The notes beneath the pieces are model-generated. The model made no database searches and had not been told where the DNA came from. It saw nothing but the letters and a program-made list of their open reading frames with translations. From positions 124,001 to 188,000 of the forward strand of contig JALNQF010000034.1 of NCBI GenBank assembly GCA_028456385.1: 64,000 bases of DNA, read 5' to 3'. The stretch comes from Ophiosphaerella korrae (Eukaryota; Ascomycota; Dothideomycetes; Pleosporales; Phaeosphaeriaceae). Positions 23,501-34,901 of the stretch are shown one piece after another (within the stretch, counting starts at the first letter, position 1; the number at the start of each line of letters is the position of its first letter). Both the position numbers and the translations under genes were made by a program.

Positions 23501-25966
23501 TCGGTTCTCTGTTCTTTCACCTTTCCAGTCATATCCTCCTGCTCTTGAATTCTCCACGTTACTTATTATCGTTAAGAATTCTAGGTCATCGTCGTCACAA
23601 AAGTCTTCGTCTGACTTTTCGTCATGGCCATTGAGTTGCATGGGACCAGGAAGTGAGCCCGTATTGGAATCGAATATGTCATTAACGACTGAAGTTCCAC
23701 ACTCGTCTGGCATATTCAAGCAAGCCAGACTGTAGGATGAGTGATTAGTGGCGTTGGATCGAAAAGGCGAACGGCGACGCTCTGGTGTCTCGGATACTCG
23801 AGGTGGTTGTTCTCTCGTGCGCGAACTCGTTCTGTTAGTTACGGAGTCGCTGTGGTGTGCAGAGGGGGCTTCATGAAATGGACGGGCCTGGGGGGTGACC
23901 ATTGGCTCCTCCGCAAATCGAATTTCACGATTTGGTGACGGCACTTCTTGGGCTCCAACCTGTGTTTGCTTGACGTATTGCGTTTGCTGAATACGGTCTT
24001 GCCCTGATCCTGCCACCAGCTTAGACGTTTTTCGTGCCGGGCTCAGTTGGGTCGACTGCACCACTACATGACTTATTGCAGCCGCAGACTCGGACTTTAC
24101 GATTGGCTTCGGCTGCATATTGATTCCAGCAGTGCCTAGGAGATGATACATTTGTATCTGCCCATCTTGCAGTTGTTTGAACAATTTGCTAAAGGTTTCT
24201 CCGTCGCTTTCGCTGAACTGTCCAAGTTCCAAGTCGTATTCAATCTTCCTCTGAATTTTCTGATGCTGTACAGTGAGGTCATCGTGTTTAGTCTTCAGAG
24301 TTATTAACTGCTCGACGGCCTCTTTTTGCGAGCGAGAGCGCTGTATCTGCTCCTGCGCCGTCAAATCCGGCTTACCATGTTCGTTTAGGTGCGACAAGAA
24401 CGCGGCACGAGCCATTTCCCAGGTTGAGGTCGCCGCCCGTAAATGGTGCTGCAGCTGAGGCCCTTCTGTAGCTAGAAAGGATTCGACAGTCTTGCACATA
24501 GTAGCTCTCTCGTCTTTGGAAAGATCAGACGAGGATAGCATGATTTCTTCTCGTGGGAGGGTTGGTGATGAAGTGAGCCCGTGTAACTTGATCGAATGAG
24601 AACTTCCTTGTGAAAGATGTTCTTTTGGTGCAATTGGTGTTAAGCTTTCCGGGGAATTTTCTTCTTCGCAAGGGCTTGGTAATCGTACTGTTTTGCGTGG
24701 GGAACATACAAGCATCTGAGCTTGATCTTGTGCCCTTTTCTTAGGGCTATGACTTGGAGTCTTGTTTCGCGTCTTCTCTTTCTCGGGTGGGGGCCATATG
24801 ACTCTCGATTGAATATCGGCATCTACGATGTCAATATCATCGCCAAAGTCTTCATCTTCCCAATCCAAGATTGTATCCCTGGATTTTCGAGCTACAGGTG
24901 GTTTCGCATGATGTTCAGTCATACTATCGGTCCTGGCAGTAGAAGGATTGATTTTTCGTGGCGAGGGCATCCGGGGCTGTTTGCCCGAATCTCGTTCCGG
25001 AACGGATGGTTTTGGAGTCGTATGGGTTGGAGGTCTTCGTTTGTGAGGGCGAGTAGAAGGCGTAGGCTCGGCAGATACCTCAGCTTGATATTCGCCAGTT
25101 GATGAGGACCATTCTGTAGCATCGTAGTCCCTAGCAATACAATTGTGTTCCACACGTGCTCCTGTGGCAAGCGCAACAGATGAATATGGTGGAGGTGGAT
25201 CACTTGGGGCTATGATCATATCGTTGATGTCAGTGAAACCATCGTCAACGGCGTCAAGGTTAATAATAGAAGTGGCTCCTCCAAGATTCGGTGACTTGTT
25301 ATATCGCAGGTCTTGCCTGTACTCTTCGCTTTTCCTTTTCTTGCCTCGACTTCTTTGGCTTGGGATTGGAGAAGAGCAACTTTCATCGTCTCCAGTAAGA
25401 TCGATAGCCTCAATATTCGCGACTGCGCGTCGCTGCCTCCTGGCGGTGACATATTCGGATTGTGGTGTTCTTACGGCAGTTTCTCCTCCCGTCAGGTTAT
25501 CTCCGCCTCGTTTATCGAGAGGCGGAAGCCTGCCAATCTCGTCGTAGTCCTCCCCTACAAAATCTTGCTCCTCATGTGATTTGCTTGCCGTTGCCTGAGC
25601 GGATCCATATCGAGGAAGACCTGCTAATACGAGTCTTGGTTTTCCACCTCCCGGAGTAGCTCGCAATCTTGCCATATCACCGGCCGTGCCGTCCGAAATT
25701 GGTGGGCTATTTATATCGATCGTCGTCGTTCGAGTGAGTGTGCGGGGTGGTGGTGGCCTAGCAGTGGATAGTGCAGGTGGTAGCACATGTGGAGATCCCG
25801 GTTCATTGTTGACTGTGGGGTCAACTAAAAAGGAAGAGGGCTGAGGGGCTGTTGCTGAGCTTGTCGGGGCTGCAGTATGGTATACAACAAGCGAAGTTGC
25901 GGACGTGATGAAGGGCTTCTCGGACAACAGCCACGTGAGATGTTTGCTGAGATTATTCTGAGGCAT
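20567..25966 (-). CDS. SGS1: RecQ DNA helicase of the BLM/Sgs1/QDE-3 type
   Basis: Model: complement(join(20567..21772, 21815..25966)), 1785 aa. BLM/Sgs1 is a 3'-5' helicase that dissolves recombination intermediates with Top3-Rmi1; in Neurospora the orthologue QDE-3 also acts in quelling. The N-terminal NNLSKHLTWLL motif is typical of fungal Sgs1/QDE-3. A long disordered acidic/Ser region follows. The helicase core starts near residue 890 with FRPGQLDTINTTL, Walker A MPTGGGKSLCYQLP (about 905-918), DEAHCVSQWGHDFRPDY (about 1015) and a motif VI ending GYYQETGRAGRDG. The RecQ-Ct zinc region has the Cys set CENKADCRR, then CKSTCDNC. An HRDC domain (about residues 1520-1600) and a basic Gly/Thr-rich tail finish the protein. 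The 42-nt intron (21773-21814) joins YVH|VQVASN in phase. Length fits the family. Confidence 0.95.
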
Positions 25967-26809
25967 TAGGGCATCGCATCGTTAACGCTGAAACTCGCGC
26001 TGGCAGTTTACGCGTGCGTATCCGTGGAACAACGGGTGCACAGGTGTTGTGGTGGCAACCTTCATTGGTAACCTTGGCAAGTCGCGTTGTTTGACTCTGT
26101 GCTCTTTACGCGCCTACTTAGCGCTATTTTCCCCACACCAATGCACGTGACTATTCAAAACTGTCAGCTTGTTTCCGGGTGAACCGAAAAAGTGGCAAAT
26201 TCTTTCTCCTCACATCAGTACTTATTGTACACAATAGATTGTTTGCTCCTGAGCTATCTCACTAGGAATCTTAGGTTGCTCCTACTGTGTACATAACTAT
26301 CGAGAAAAAGATCTTAGATGGTCTAAATAGCTTTTGGCTGCCGCAGCATTGGATGCCTAAAACCCAGTTGTTCGGTTAATCAAGAGCTTGTGTACACTGT
26401 GGAAGACGAAGGTCAGGGATGAGACTGAATCTCGCGTAAACAGAAAATACAACTGACAGTACCCTTGGAGCATTACAATTCTCTAAAAAGATACGAAGAT
26501 GAGTTGGTTTTAACCAGATTTATTTCAAAGCTACTGAACAGGAAGCTTCCAAGGTTACACGACCCTCTACACACTAAGCTCATCTAGAGTTCTCATCTTT
26601 CAGCCGAAGTGAAGAGGTGCATATAACATGCCCGAAAAAGGCCAAAAGACCCAAATGCCCAATGACTCAGGCGACTAAGCCATCCGTAATCCACAGCAAA
26701 CTTGAAACCTATTTTGTAACATCCAGTTCCAAACGACATACGGCGTTGCACTACACGTTCCATGAGCATGACTTTGACCTTTAGACTCTACATCTCATCT
26801 TTCTTACCC
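25967..26809. other. upstream region of the RecQ gene and 3' region of the next minus-strand gene
   Basis: About 0.84 kb without a gene. The part next to 25966 should be the RecQ promoter. No repeat or RNA gene was noticed. Confidence 0.5.
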
Positions 26810-28066
26810 TCAACTCCATCCATAGACACGGTCAAGCGTTTGGTAGTAATACCGCTCAATTGTACGCAGGCCAAGCGACCAATTAAACTCCTTCTCCAGC
26901 CTGTCACGAATCTCCTTGAACCCCAACTTGTCCACGTCGTGCCATATCACAATACACGCCTTCTCAAGGTAGTATGGTGCTAGCTTGCGCTTAGACTTGG
27001 CCTCTTTGGCCTGGGCATTGTGGAGACGTGTTGGCTGAGACGGGATGTTAACATCGGGTTTAGGAACTGCTGATGGTGTAATGTCGATAAGTCGCCTTAA
27101 CCGCTTTCGGCCACGTCGAGCAATGATCTTGGGGACAGTGCCAATAGACTCGGGATCTCGAAGGCCAAACTTCTTCTTTAGGCGGAGAAGTGAGCGAATG
27201 TGACGCTTGCGGACTGCTTCATCTGTCACTCCATCCGTGGGGAACTTGATATTATATTGCGTTGCCGCCGCGGTGTATGTCATAGCACGCTCATCAATCC
27301 AATGAATGATCATAGAGCTCTTATAGTCCTCGGTATCTCCAAAAGGAAGATGGCCGGGATCAGGTTCAGGAATAGGTTGCCCTGCAATGTAAAAGGGACG
27401 CGGTGGCATGTTGATAGCCACGATAGACTGGAAAGCCAGTTCTTGTACCTCAAGGGCGGCTTCAGTGTAGTGGTCACGAGATCTACACTGCTTCTTTTTG
27501 GTACCTTCATCGGAACTGTCGTTAGCGTGTTTGTGAGCCCGCTTGGCTTGAGAGATGGCTTCGTCCATTTGTTCGTCTAAGGATTGCTCTTCCAGAGCCG
27601 CAGTCGATGGCACGCTAGATAGCGGAGAAGAACCACTGTCATCAGATATATTAAACAGTGCTTCTGTATGTCCTTCATCGCCCCTGCTTCCCGAGGTCAT
27701 ATCAGAGAAGTCACTGTTCGTATGGAGCGCAGCGTTGCCAGTGCGTGGGAAGGTGACATTGTTGACGACGACTTGCGACCTTGCGGTGCTACCTATGTCC
27801 GGTGGAGTATCAGACATGAGTAGATCCGCCAAGCGTGCCTTGGGCGTAGTGTTGGCCGGAGGAATATTCTCTATGATTGGTGCGTCAGTGGTGGGAATTT
27901 GCTGTAAGACGATACGGGTGTTCATCATGTTAGAAGTGATTCGCGACTCCTTACTCTCGTTACCTGTGCTGCCATAAGCTTTTAATTTTCGAGCTGGGCC
28001 TACTTTGAAACCTTTATGCTTGGGACGTCTAAGGGATGGGCGGGGGGATAAGTTTGGAGCTCGCAT
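26810..28066 (-). CDS. hypothetical basic nuclear-type protein with two helical C-terminal segments
   Basis: A single-exon 418-aa ORF that I do not recognise. The N-terminus is basic and Pro/Arg-rich (SPRPSLRRPKHKGFKVGPARK). The middle is Ser/Asp-rich and probably disordered. From about residue 215 the sequence becomes structured. Two segments of about 50 residues look like helix-turn-helix units: one around IIHWIDERAMTYTAAATQYN to LKKKFG, and one around CIVIWHDVDKLGFKEIRDRL to LDRVYG at the very C-terminus. They are separated by an Arg/Lys-rich stretch (RRGRKRLRR). Spacing of aromatic and charged residues suggests a Myb- or homeodomain-like DNA-binding role, but that is inference. The long open frame and the protein-like composition make it a likely real gene. 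Confidence 0.7.
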   Translation of the reverse strand: MRAPNLSPRPSLRRPKHKGFKVGPARKLKAYGSTGNESKESRITSNMMNTRIVLQQIPTTDAPIIENIPPANTTPKARLADLLMSDTPPDIGSTARSQVVVNNVTFPRTGNAALHTNSDFSDMTSGSRGDEGHTEALFNISDDSGSSPLSSVPSTAALEEQSLDEQMDEAISQAKRAHKHANDSSDEGTKKKQCRSRDHYTEAALEVQELAFQSIVAINMPPRPFYIAGQPIPEPDPGHLPFGDTEDYKSSMIIHWIDERAMTYTAAATQYNIKFPTDGVTDEAVRKRHIRSLLRLKKKFGLRDPESIGTVPKIIARRGRKRLRRLIDITPSAVPKPDVNIPSQPTRLHNAQAKEAKSKRKLAPYYLEKACIVIWHDVDKLGFKEIRDRLEKEFNWSLGLRTIERYYYQTLDRVYGWS

Positions 28067-28658
28067 GGCTGACGCTGGCGAAACAATCTATGTGCTTTGT
28101 TACGTGAGGCCTCGAGGAAGATTGCAAAATCCAGGTCCCAATAGAATTACTGACTCAAGGTTGACTGTTGAGTTGATGCCAGCATTGAGAGGTGGTGGCA
28201 GTGCTAGGCTGTTGGCATGGGAGTGTGGAAAACTGTACTTATAGAAAAGAGGAGCGCGTTGAGACATTGTGTCCCAACTGTGTGTACATTTCACTCGCGC
28301 TGCGATCACGCGGCGTGCGGTGGCAAGTTCCAAGCTCGATAGCACCGTTTAACATTCACTTAAGACGAAGCAGTGACCCAAAATGACTATAAGGTTGGAT
28401 GTAGGCAGCAACACAATGCAAAAACCATATGGCACAGGTTCATGTACCTCCATGTACATTATTACGTAAGATAAGACCCTGCTATCGGATAATAATGCTA
28501 AACATATGGCAGGTGTGGTGACTCACATGCAAGTCTCACACTTGAGAATGACGAACTGGTAGCCGACGTGCCATCGAAATGGCAGAAGCAAACGATCTAT
28601 TCACTTGTTTTTAAACCCCCGAGCCAATTACACAGTGCGCAGTTGATATAGCGTGCGC
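28067..28658. other. spacer between two minus-strand genes
   Basis: About 0.6 kb. It should hold the promoter of the 418-aa gene and the 3' untranslated region of the prenylcysteine-oxidase-like gene. No coding content was recognised. Confidence 0.5.
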
Positions 28659-30323
28659 TCATAACTCCTCCTGCCATGACTTAGCACCAGCATCAGACTC
28701 CAATACGTCATTCAGTTGTAACTTCTTGTCATTTAACCATCCGTCCCTTACCAACCTTGCTACATTCTTCCCACTAAGTGCACTAGTCTCCATTGTGCTG
28801 ATGAAGCTCTCAATACCGCTCGTATACCACAAGCCTTCATCAAGCTTCAACTCCTCAAAGGTGACGCGTGGGAACTCGCGTGGATACGAATGCCATATTT
28901 TGTGATGAATCCAACTGACGGTACCATTGATATCGCCGTCGTTTGCTTCGTCATTGCTGACCTTGTGGCCAAGGAGGTGTGAGAGACTCTCGGACGTGAC
29001 ACGGGAAGGAGAGAAAATTTTATAGATGTACTCAGAGCGCGGTGGATTAGCGTCCGTGTTGATGCCTTGATTATGAAGTGATATACTGTAAAAGCCCACG
29101 GACCCAACATTGTCACGTGGAGTTTCGATAGGCGGAAGGGTTGTGAGAATGTACTGTGGGACAAGTGTTTCGGGACCGAGATTGAATACTGTTGGATCAA
29201 GCAAGTATGGAGAAGCAAAGAGTGTAGTGTAGAGCTTCATGTATGGAATATTGTCAGGTATGTGCCGCGGTGGAGGATGAATGCTTAAGCCTGTGTACTG
29301 CATCGGCGCTGCAAGGATGACTTCGTCAAATATGCCAAGATGCTCTTCCAATGTGGCGAGTGTAAAAGTGTGGTCCTCGTTTCTCTCAATTTCGGCCACA
29401 GTGGTGTTGAGATGAACGCTTGCGGATGCCTCTTTGAGCATATGGGCAAAGATTTGCCAGTTGCCCCCTTGGACTTGCATGGCACCATTCGCAGCCATAC
29501 ATACCATAGTCTCTAGACCGTGGATATACCCAAGATTAGAAGCATAGTTGACACGAGTGCTAGGCTATCTGTCAGTATCACATCTCACCCAGGATATTAC
29601 TAAACCCACCTCGCCTGAATAACCTCTCTCGCAAATGCATCACCGATACGATTCGCCTTCACGTATTGCTCTCCAGTAACACCTGTGGCCTCAAGTAACC
29701 CTACGCTCTCGACCACTTCGGTCAAGTTTTCCCAAGGGAAAATCGGCTCATTATACATGGTCAAGAACTTGCCAACAGCGCTCTGCATCAGACGATTGGT
29801 CCAGAGGGGCGCAGTACCATATCTCCACAAGAGTTTCGCCTTATCCCACCAACCATCTTCTTGCCTTGTTATTAGGACAAACTCCTGCCCATTCCATATG
29901 CCAAGGTCGGGCATAGCCAATTGTGCAGAAAGGTCTTGTGATTTGATGTCCAGATTAAAATGCTTCACAGCTTCCACCATAATTTTGTTCACCTCAACGA
30001 ATATAGATCCGCCAAGCTCGACTGCGATATCTTCACGGTCCCAAACATTCACTGTGGTTGTGCGGCCGCCAATATATGAGTTGCGTTCGAAGACGGTGAT
30101 GTTGATGGGTATTGATGCTTCGGTAGCATATTGGGCGAGATGATATGCCGTTGACGAGCCGCCAGCACCCGCACCTTGCACCTGTCAGCTCCTGTAATCA
30201 AGATAAACTTAAAGGGGTTGGTAAACCTATGATTGCGACGCGTTTTGCTGTGGAAGCATCATGTGTGTTGCCTCGAGCGGCAGCGAGATGGAGCAGCGAC
30301 ACAAAGCCTACTAGTCGAACCAT
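28659..30323 (-). CDS. prenylcysteine oxidase/lyase-like secreted flavoprotein
   Basis: Model: complement(join(28659..29559, 29610..30174, 30227..30323)), 520 aa. Prenylcysteine oxidases are FAD enzymes that cleave the thioether of farnesyl- or geranylgeranyl-cysteine, in the lysosome or vacuole, during breakdown of prenylated proteins. The first exon encodes a signal peptide (MVRLVGFVSLLHLAAARG). It also begins the FAD-binding motif, completed across intron 1 as RVAIIG|AGAGGSSTAYHL. Then come FERNSYIGGRTTTVNVW, ELGGSIFVEVN and, across intron 2, QA|STRVNYASNLG, all typical of the family. The C-terminal half contains FDEVILAAP and a last segment with SGIESFISTMETSALSGKNV. Both introns (50 and 52 nt) are GT-AG and phase-consistent. 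Several N-glycosylation sequons suit a secretory-pathway protein. Confidence 0.9.
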
Positions 30324-31698
30324 CTTTCAAGGTCCAGAATCTGAGGCGCGCAAGGTTTCCGAGTAATTTGATGGACTCGGGAGTAATCAAGAAACGCTGC
30401 GCTTCATGTTTTGGTCATGATGTGACGAAGGATGGTTGACGAGGGGAGTGCTGACGACTGAAGCCGGGACCACCGTCATTCTCCGCTATTGAGATTATAG
30501 GCTCAATACTAGGTTAGGTGTGTTTGCACATATCTGCTCATTGTTCAAAGAGCGTAAATTCTACCGTGAATGCAAAACATTGCATCACATTTAAGATGCC
30601 TTCGAAGGTGTTGTGGACTGCATTCAGGTAGGGTGCAATGACGCGCGCTCACGTGTCAGCAGCCACGCTATGTCATCGTCTCTCCCAAATATTATTCAGG
30701 TACGCCCAATGTCTTTTTGGCTCTGCTATCTCAGAATCTTACTCTACCCCCAGAATCTATGTTCTTTATCTAACATATCGAGGAGCTCTGGCCTCGTCGA
30801 ATGCGGTGAGTTCGAAAAGCGCGCACCCGTAGAAGCGTAGGGCGGAAGCAGTCAGAAGATACTTAGGCTACCTAGAACCTTTTTGCAGGGTCTCCACAAG
30901 TGTAGCTAGAGGAATATAGGATTCCCAGTTAATTAATGCTAGACGTATACAATAAATAATGTATTACTAAATAATTCAAGGGCAGTCATTTCCCCCCTTT
31001 TGAGCTCGCCGAGATTCACGGCAGCCAAAGCAAGGTCTCAGTCTAGTCACAAAAATTACATCAGCAATAATCCGATAATGGCAGCAGAATACCAAAGTGA
31101 AAATGAGCAAAGTTCGACGCTTAATTGGATTCTAGATCGCGAGGAGGAAGAAAAATCTATACCTGGTTGGTGTGTGGCGACGAATAGCATTTGGGTCGCT
31201 CAGGCCTATGATAAAGACAAAATGACTGCAAAATGCTTGCTACTGTGGCATGATATGGTACGTGGTTTTCAGAAAGTATAAAGGCTTTCTGTGTTCAACC
31301 TGTTGACAGTTCTATCTTGGATGAATTGCTTCCAGTAACTATACGGAACTAAGCTAAAAACACAAGCAAAAGGACATGTTGTGCACGCCCATTTGCACTT
31401 CTGGGGTGTTCACAGGGCCTTGTTGAAATAAAAATTCATGGCTTTTTCACCTAGTGTACCAAGCAGAAAGAACAGTGCCCTTTCTACATTCGCACCTCGT
31501 TTTCCTTCTCGCTTCATTTACATCTTCATCTACAAACAACCTGGCCACAGACAATACCCGACGTCAACATGTCTCAAATTGAACATCTCACGTACAACCA
31601 CGCAAGCATCGGTACGCACATGTTCTACTTAGACCAAGTGCTCGACAATCTTCTAAAACTGGCCTCTGTGCAGAATCCCAAATCTACAATGATAGAGC
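30324..31698. other. intergenic region with one possible small gene
   Basis: About 1.4 kb. The only protein-like frame is at 31000-31281; from its ATG at 31078 it reads MAAEYQSENEQSSTLNWI and is rich in acidic residues. A donor (GTACGT) directly after the codons for LLLWHDM and an AG about 50 bases later would give a product of roughly 75 residues. There is no homologue I know. Another frame opens at 31569 (MSQIEHLTYNHAS) and runs into the F-box ORF in a different frame. Confidence 0.35.
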
Positions 31699-32577
31699 TT
31701 GGGACATCATCGCGACTCCTTTGTGCTGCTCCTTGTTGTGTTGGAGGTCCTGCCAATATCCGATGTAATGCGATTTCGACGCTGCAACCGGGCTGCGGCC
31801 ACCCTAGTAGACTCAAACTCGTTACTTCACTCAATAATGCAATTTGCACCTAACGTGCTGAAGGGCATCGTTGTGCTTCGAGTGACAGCCTTGGTTACTG
31901 TACCACAACTGCGACGTAAATGCGAGCAAACGCTTTGCGATGGCTGTGGACAGCCGGCACAATATCTCTACCTACCAGCCTGCGAACGTGCCTGCTTCCA
32001 TTGCATTCGCCCCGAAGGTGGTATGAGCCATGGCATCCTTTTGTCACGAATGGAAATACTGGAAGAGTACGAGATTCTGCCACGAGATCTACATCTCATA
32101 CCTAGTTTTCGATTCCTCCTCGCCACATTTACGAATGGTTTGAACAAGTTTTTAATAAGCAGGCCTTATACTTTGTTTGATGAGGGCTCTGATGAACGGA
32201 TGAGAGCTAAAACCCATAACACGCCTCGTGCTCGCTTGAATGCCGAGCAATGGGCAAGCGTCGATGAGCTTATGGAACGTGACTCCACTTTGTGTCAGAA
32301 AGACGAAAGCCGAGCCATTGTCACGAACCTTAGTGATCCAGCCCCGGAGCAGGTACGTATGCATATGGGCGTGGTATTTGCGCCTTGGATAGACTCATCG
32401 TCTTCGAAAACCGAGCAGGGTTTCTATTGCACAAGCTGCCTGTATACACGACAGCAAAATCTGTTGCACACTCGAGAAACTTTCGTAACGCATCTCAAGG
32501 ATTGCCGCGTGGGTCCGTACGACGGTATCAAGAAGCTATTACGCGATTACGGACTTGTTATACTTCAAAATATGTAG
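31699..32577 (+). pseudogene. F-box-like protein ORF, probably truncated or disrupted at its 5' end
   Basis: The open frame (up to 292 residues) resembles the large fungal F-box family that recruits substrates to SCF ubiquitin ligases. The segment FVLLLVVLEVLPISDVMRFR followed by RCNRAAATLVDS fits the end of an F-box. Downstream, CDGCGQPAQYLYLPACERAC with a following FHCI is the Cys pattern often seen after the F-box in these proteins, and CTSCLYTRQ lies near the C-terminus. The frame has a stop at 31693, begins without an ATG, and the first Met inside lies within the F-box. A frame starting at 31569 (ATG) overlaps it out of register by one base, and no splice pair that I could find joins them. 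Either the start exon is missed or the gene has lost its 5' end to a small indel. Confidence 0.5.
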
Positions 32578-34901
32578 CAAAATAGACGCAATAGAATATA
32601 AAGCGTTGACGATTCTGTGTTACCATGACAGTACCAAGGCCAGCTAAAGCGTATGTTTTCTATGCAGGCTACCAAGGTACAAATCGATTGCACTAGAAAT
32701 AGTCGAAGCGTCCTGAACTCTCTCCCCACTACCTCCGATTCCAAGAACAGCATTGGTAAGCAATGATTTTTCCCGGCTCGATCGAATGGATCGTTGATAC
32801 TGAAAAAGAAAGAAGCTTCTTGTCAGCTATCTCCACTAAGTGAACAGGAGCAAAGCTTACCGATGTAGTGGGCGAAGCGAGCGGTGCGTCTCTTGCTTAG
32901 GCACATATAACGGATATGTTGACAGGCGACCCCACGCGGAGGAGCAAGAGCCCGACTTTATAACCCTCTCCGGGGCAAGGGGGACCCGACTTTGAGTAGT
33001 TCTTTTCGCGGTTGTGGTTGGTTCGAATTTCGTAAGGCAATTCGACGGTATCGAGCTACTAGAAGGGAAAGCCCACTAAATGCATAAGCCTTGCTTGCGC
33101 CCGCAATAGGAAAAAGGGTATGGTAGTGCCGGCTTACTATGGTCCGTTTCGCCAAAGCGTCTACAGTGTCAATCTGATTGGAGACACCTTGCGCCACATG
33201 CAATCCTTTGCGCCTAGCAGTGTTAGGCAGCTGCTGGGCCTCAGGAGTCAAAACTCCAACCTACACACGTGCCCACGCAGCCATCGCAACAGGCGCAACA
33301 AAAAAAACTCACCGGCATAAGGGAGATTTTGGGTGGGTGCAGCCTTAGAGTGCAAACGCTTCGATGTTTCTCAAGCTACAAACTCGCCCCGAATCTCAGT
33401 TCAGAGAGCAGAGAGGGCGGCAATCCCATTACGCACTGGATTAGTTTGCGCCCAAAATAACACCAGCTTGGTGCGCTTTGTGATTGATGTATTGAAGATC
33501 CTAGCCTCAAGCTCGCTATGATCGTGATTTGATGGAGGCTTGAAGCCTGCGCCGCGCCAGCTGCGTACACACTTATGTTGCAGCCAGGTATGTAAGTGAG
33601 AAGGAAATACTATTGCCACAGCGGCAGTTTCACTGATCTAGCTGTAAAGGTATTGAAAGAAACGAAAGCACGGCACTTAGCAGCGTGGTCTAGGGTAGTC
33701 ATTAGTCGGAAGCAACTGACTTTCCATTGCCCTGTTGGGCGTCTCGCTTCGAGAAATACAGAACGGAGCGCGGCCAGTCCGGATCTAGGGGAAGAAAGTG
33801 CTGTGCTGTGCCGTATTGCAGAACACTTGTGGTTCAATGCGTATAAGTATTCGTTCTGCCTAGTGCAATCGCCCTACCAGCAGCAGCTTTCCCCAGTACA
33901 CAAAACCCTACCAACATCCACACCCCAATCTTTCCAAGCACCAACCTTGTGTTCTTCTGTTCCAATCTTCTCGAAAAATTATATTACCTTAATCTACATG
34001 TCTAAAGTTTGGAAATCATTCAAGGGTTTTATCCTCGAATCGGACCACTTTGCGAAATTATACAAGAGCCACAATCCAGAGTAATGCATTCTTCCGGCCA
34101 ACACCAAAAACGGAAAACACGCAGCACCAGCTTCGCATCGACGCTGGTGAGGTCAAGGACGGCAAACTCTGAGGCCAAGAATACCGCAATCAAGAAGTTC
34201 CATAAACAAGAACGGAACGCATGCGAACATTGCCAGCGCTCAAATTGACATGAACACTCCCGAGGACAATCAGAAGGAAGAAACCGAAAGGGCTTTAGCT
34301 GAACCCGAAAAGGAGTTTAAGTCAAAAGTTGGTTAAAGGTGCATGAGGTTCGTCCAGATGTTTAATTTGCTCTAACAAATACCTTTAGTGGTTCCCCTAG
34401 GAAATTTTCGCTAGATTGATCCAGGGCCGGAATAGTTTGGGGTTGAATTAATTCTTTTGCAGATGGGTAGCAGAGCCCGCTATACCTACGCCATTCAAGT
34501 TTCAAAATCAAGCTATGTTCAATCATAATTAGCATGTGCCTGTTCATTGCAGACGTTCTCTCCCAGATGACGACATGAACGGTGAAGCTGGGCGGAACCT
34601 TTGTTGCCTTTAGAAAAAGCAATGCGAGTATTCGAACAGTCTTTCCCAGTAGTGGGCAAGTGTCCTTATCGTGGTTTGATGACGAGTAGTCACTTAGGAA
34701 TCATGTCGTGTAGCGACGTATATCATGGCACAAGTTAGACATGACTTTCTAATCTATTTCGTACCACCAAATCCAATGCGTTACTGGATGAAGCAACCTT
34801 TAGCAAGGTATAACCTTGCTACTTCGAGCGTCCTTGGTAGATGGAAACGCCGTGTGGCCAAGCTACTCATTGACAGTGATGCGGGGCGTAATCTAATATG
34901 A
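32578..34901. other. gene-poor stretch with one unresolved candidate gene
   Basis: No confident gene in 2.3 kb. Near 33890-33997 there is a CT/CA-rich leader-like run before an ATG at 33998 (MSKVWKSFKGF). Out-of-frame protein-like fragments follow to 34336, including DMNTPEDNQKEETERAL and EPEKEFKSKVG. Splices such as GTAATG at 34081 to an AG near 34125 keep one frame open, but I could not assemble a single convincing product. 32780-33600 holds nothing recognised. Confidence 0.35.

Noticed and set aside
33000..33060. GGTTCGAAT-like T-loop sequence suggesting a tRNA
   Set aside because: I could not find a matching acceptor stem, D-arm or anticodon arm around it.
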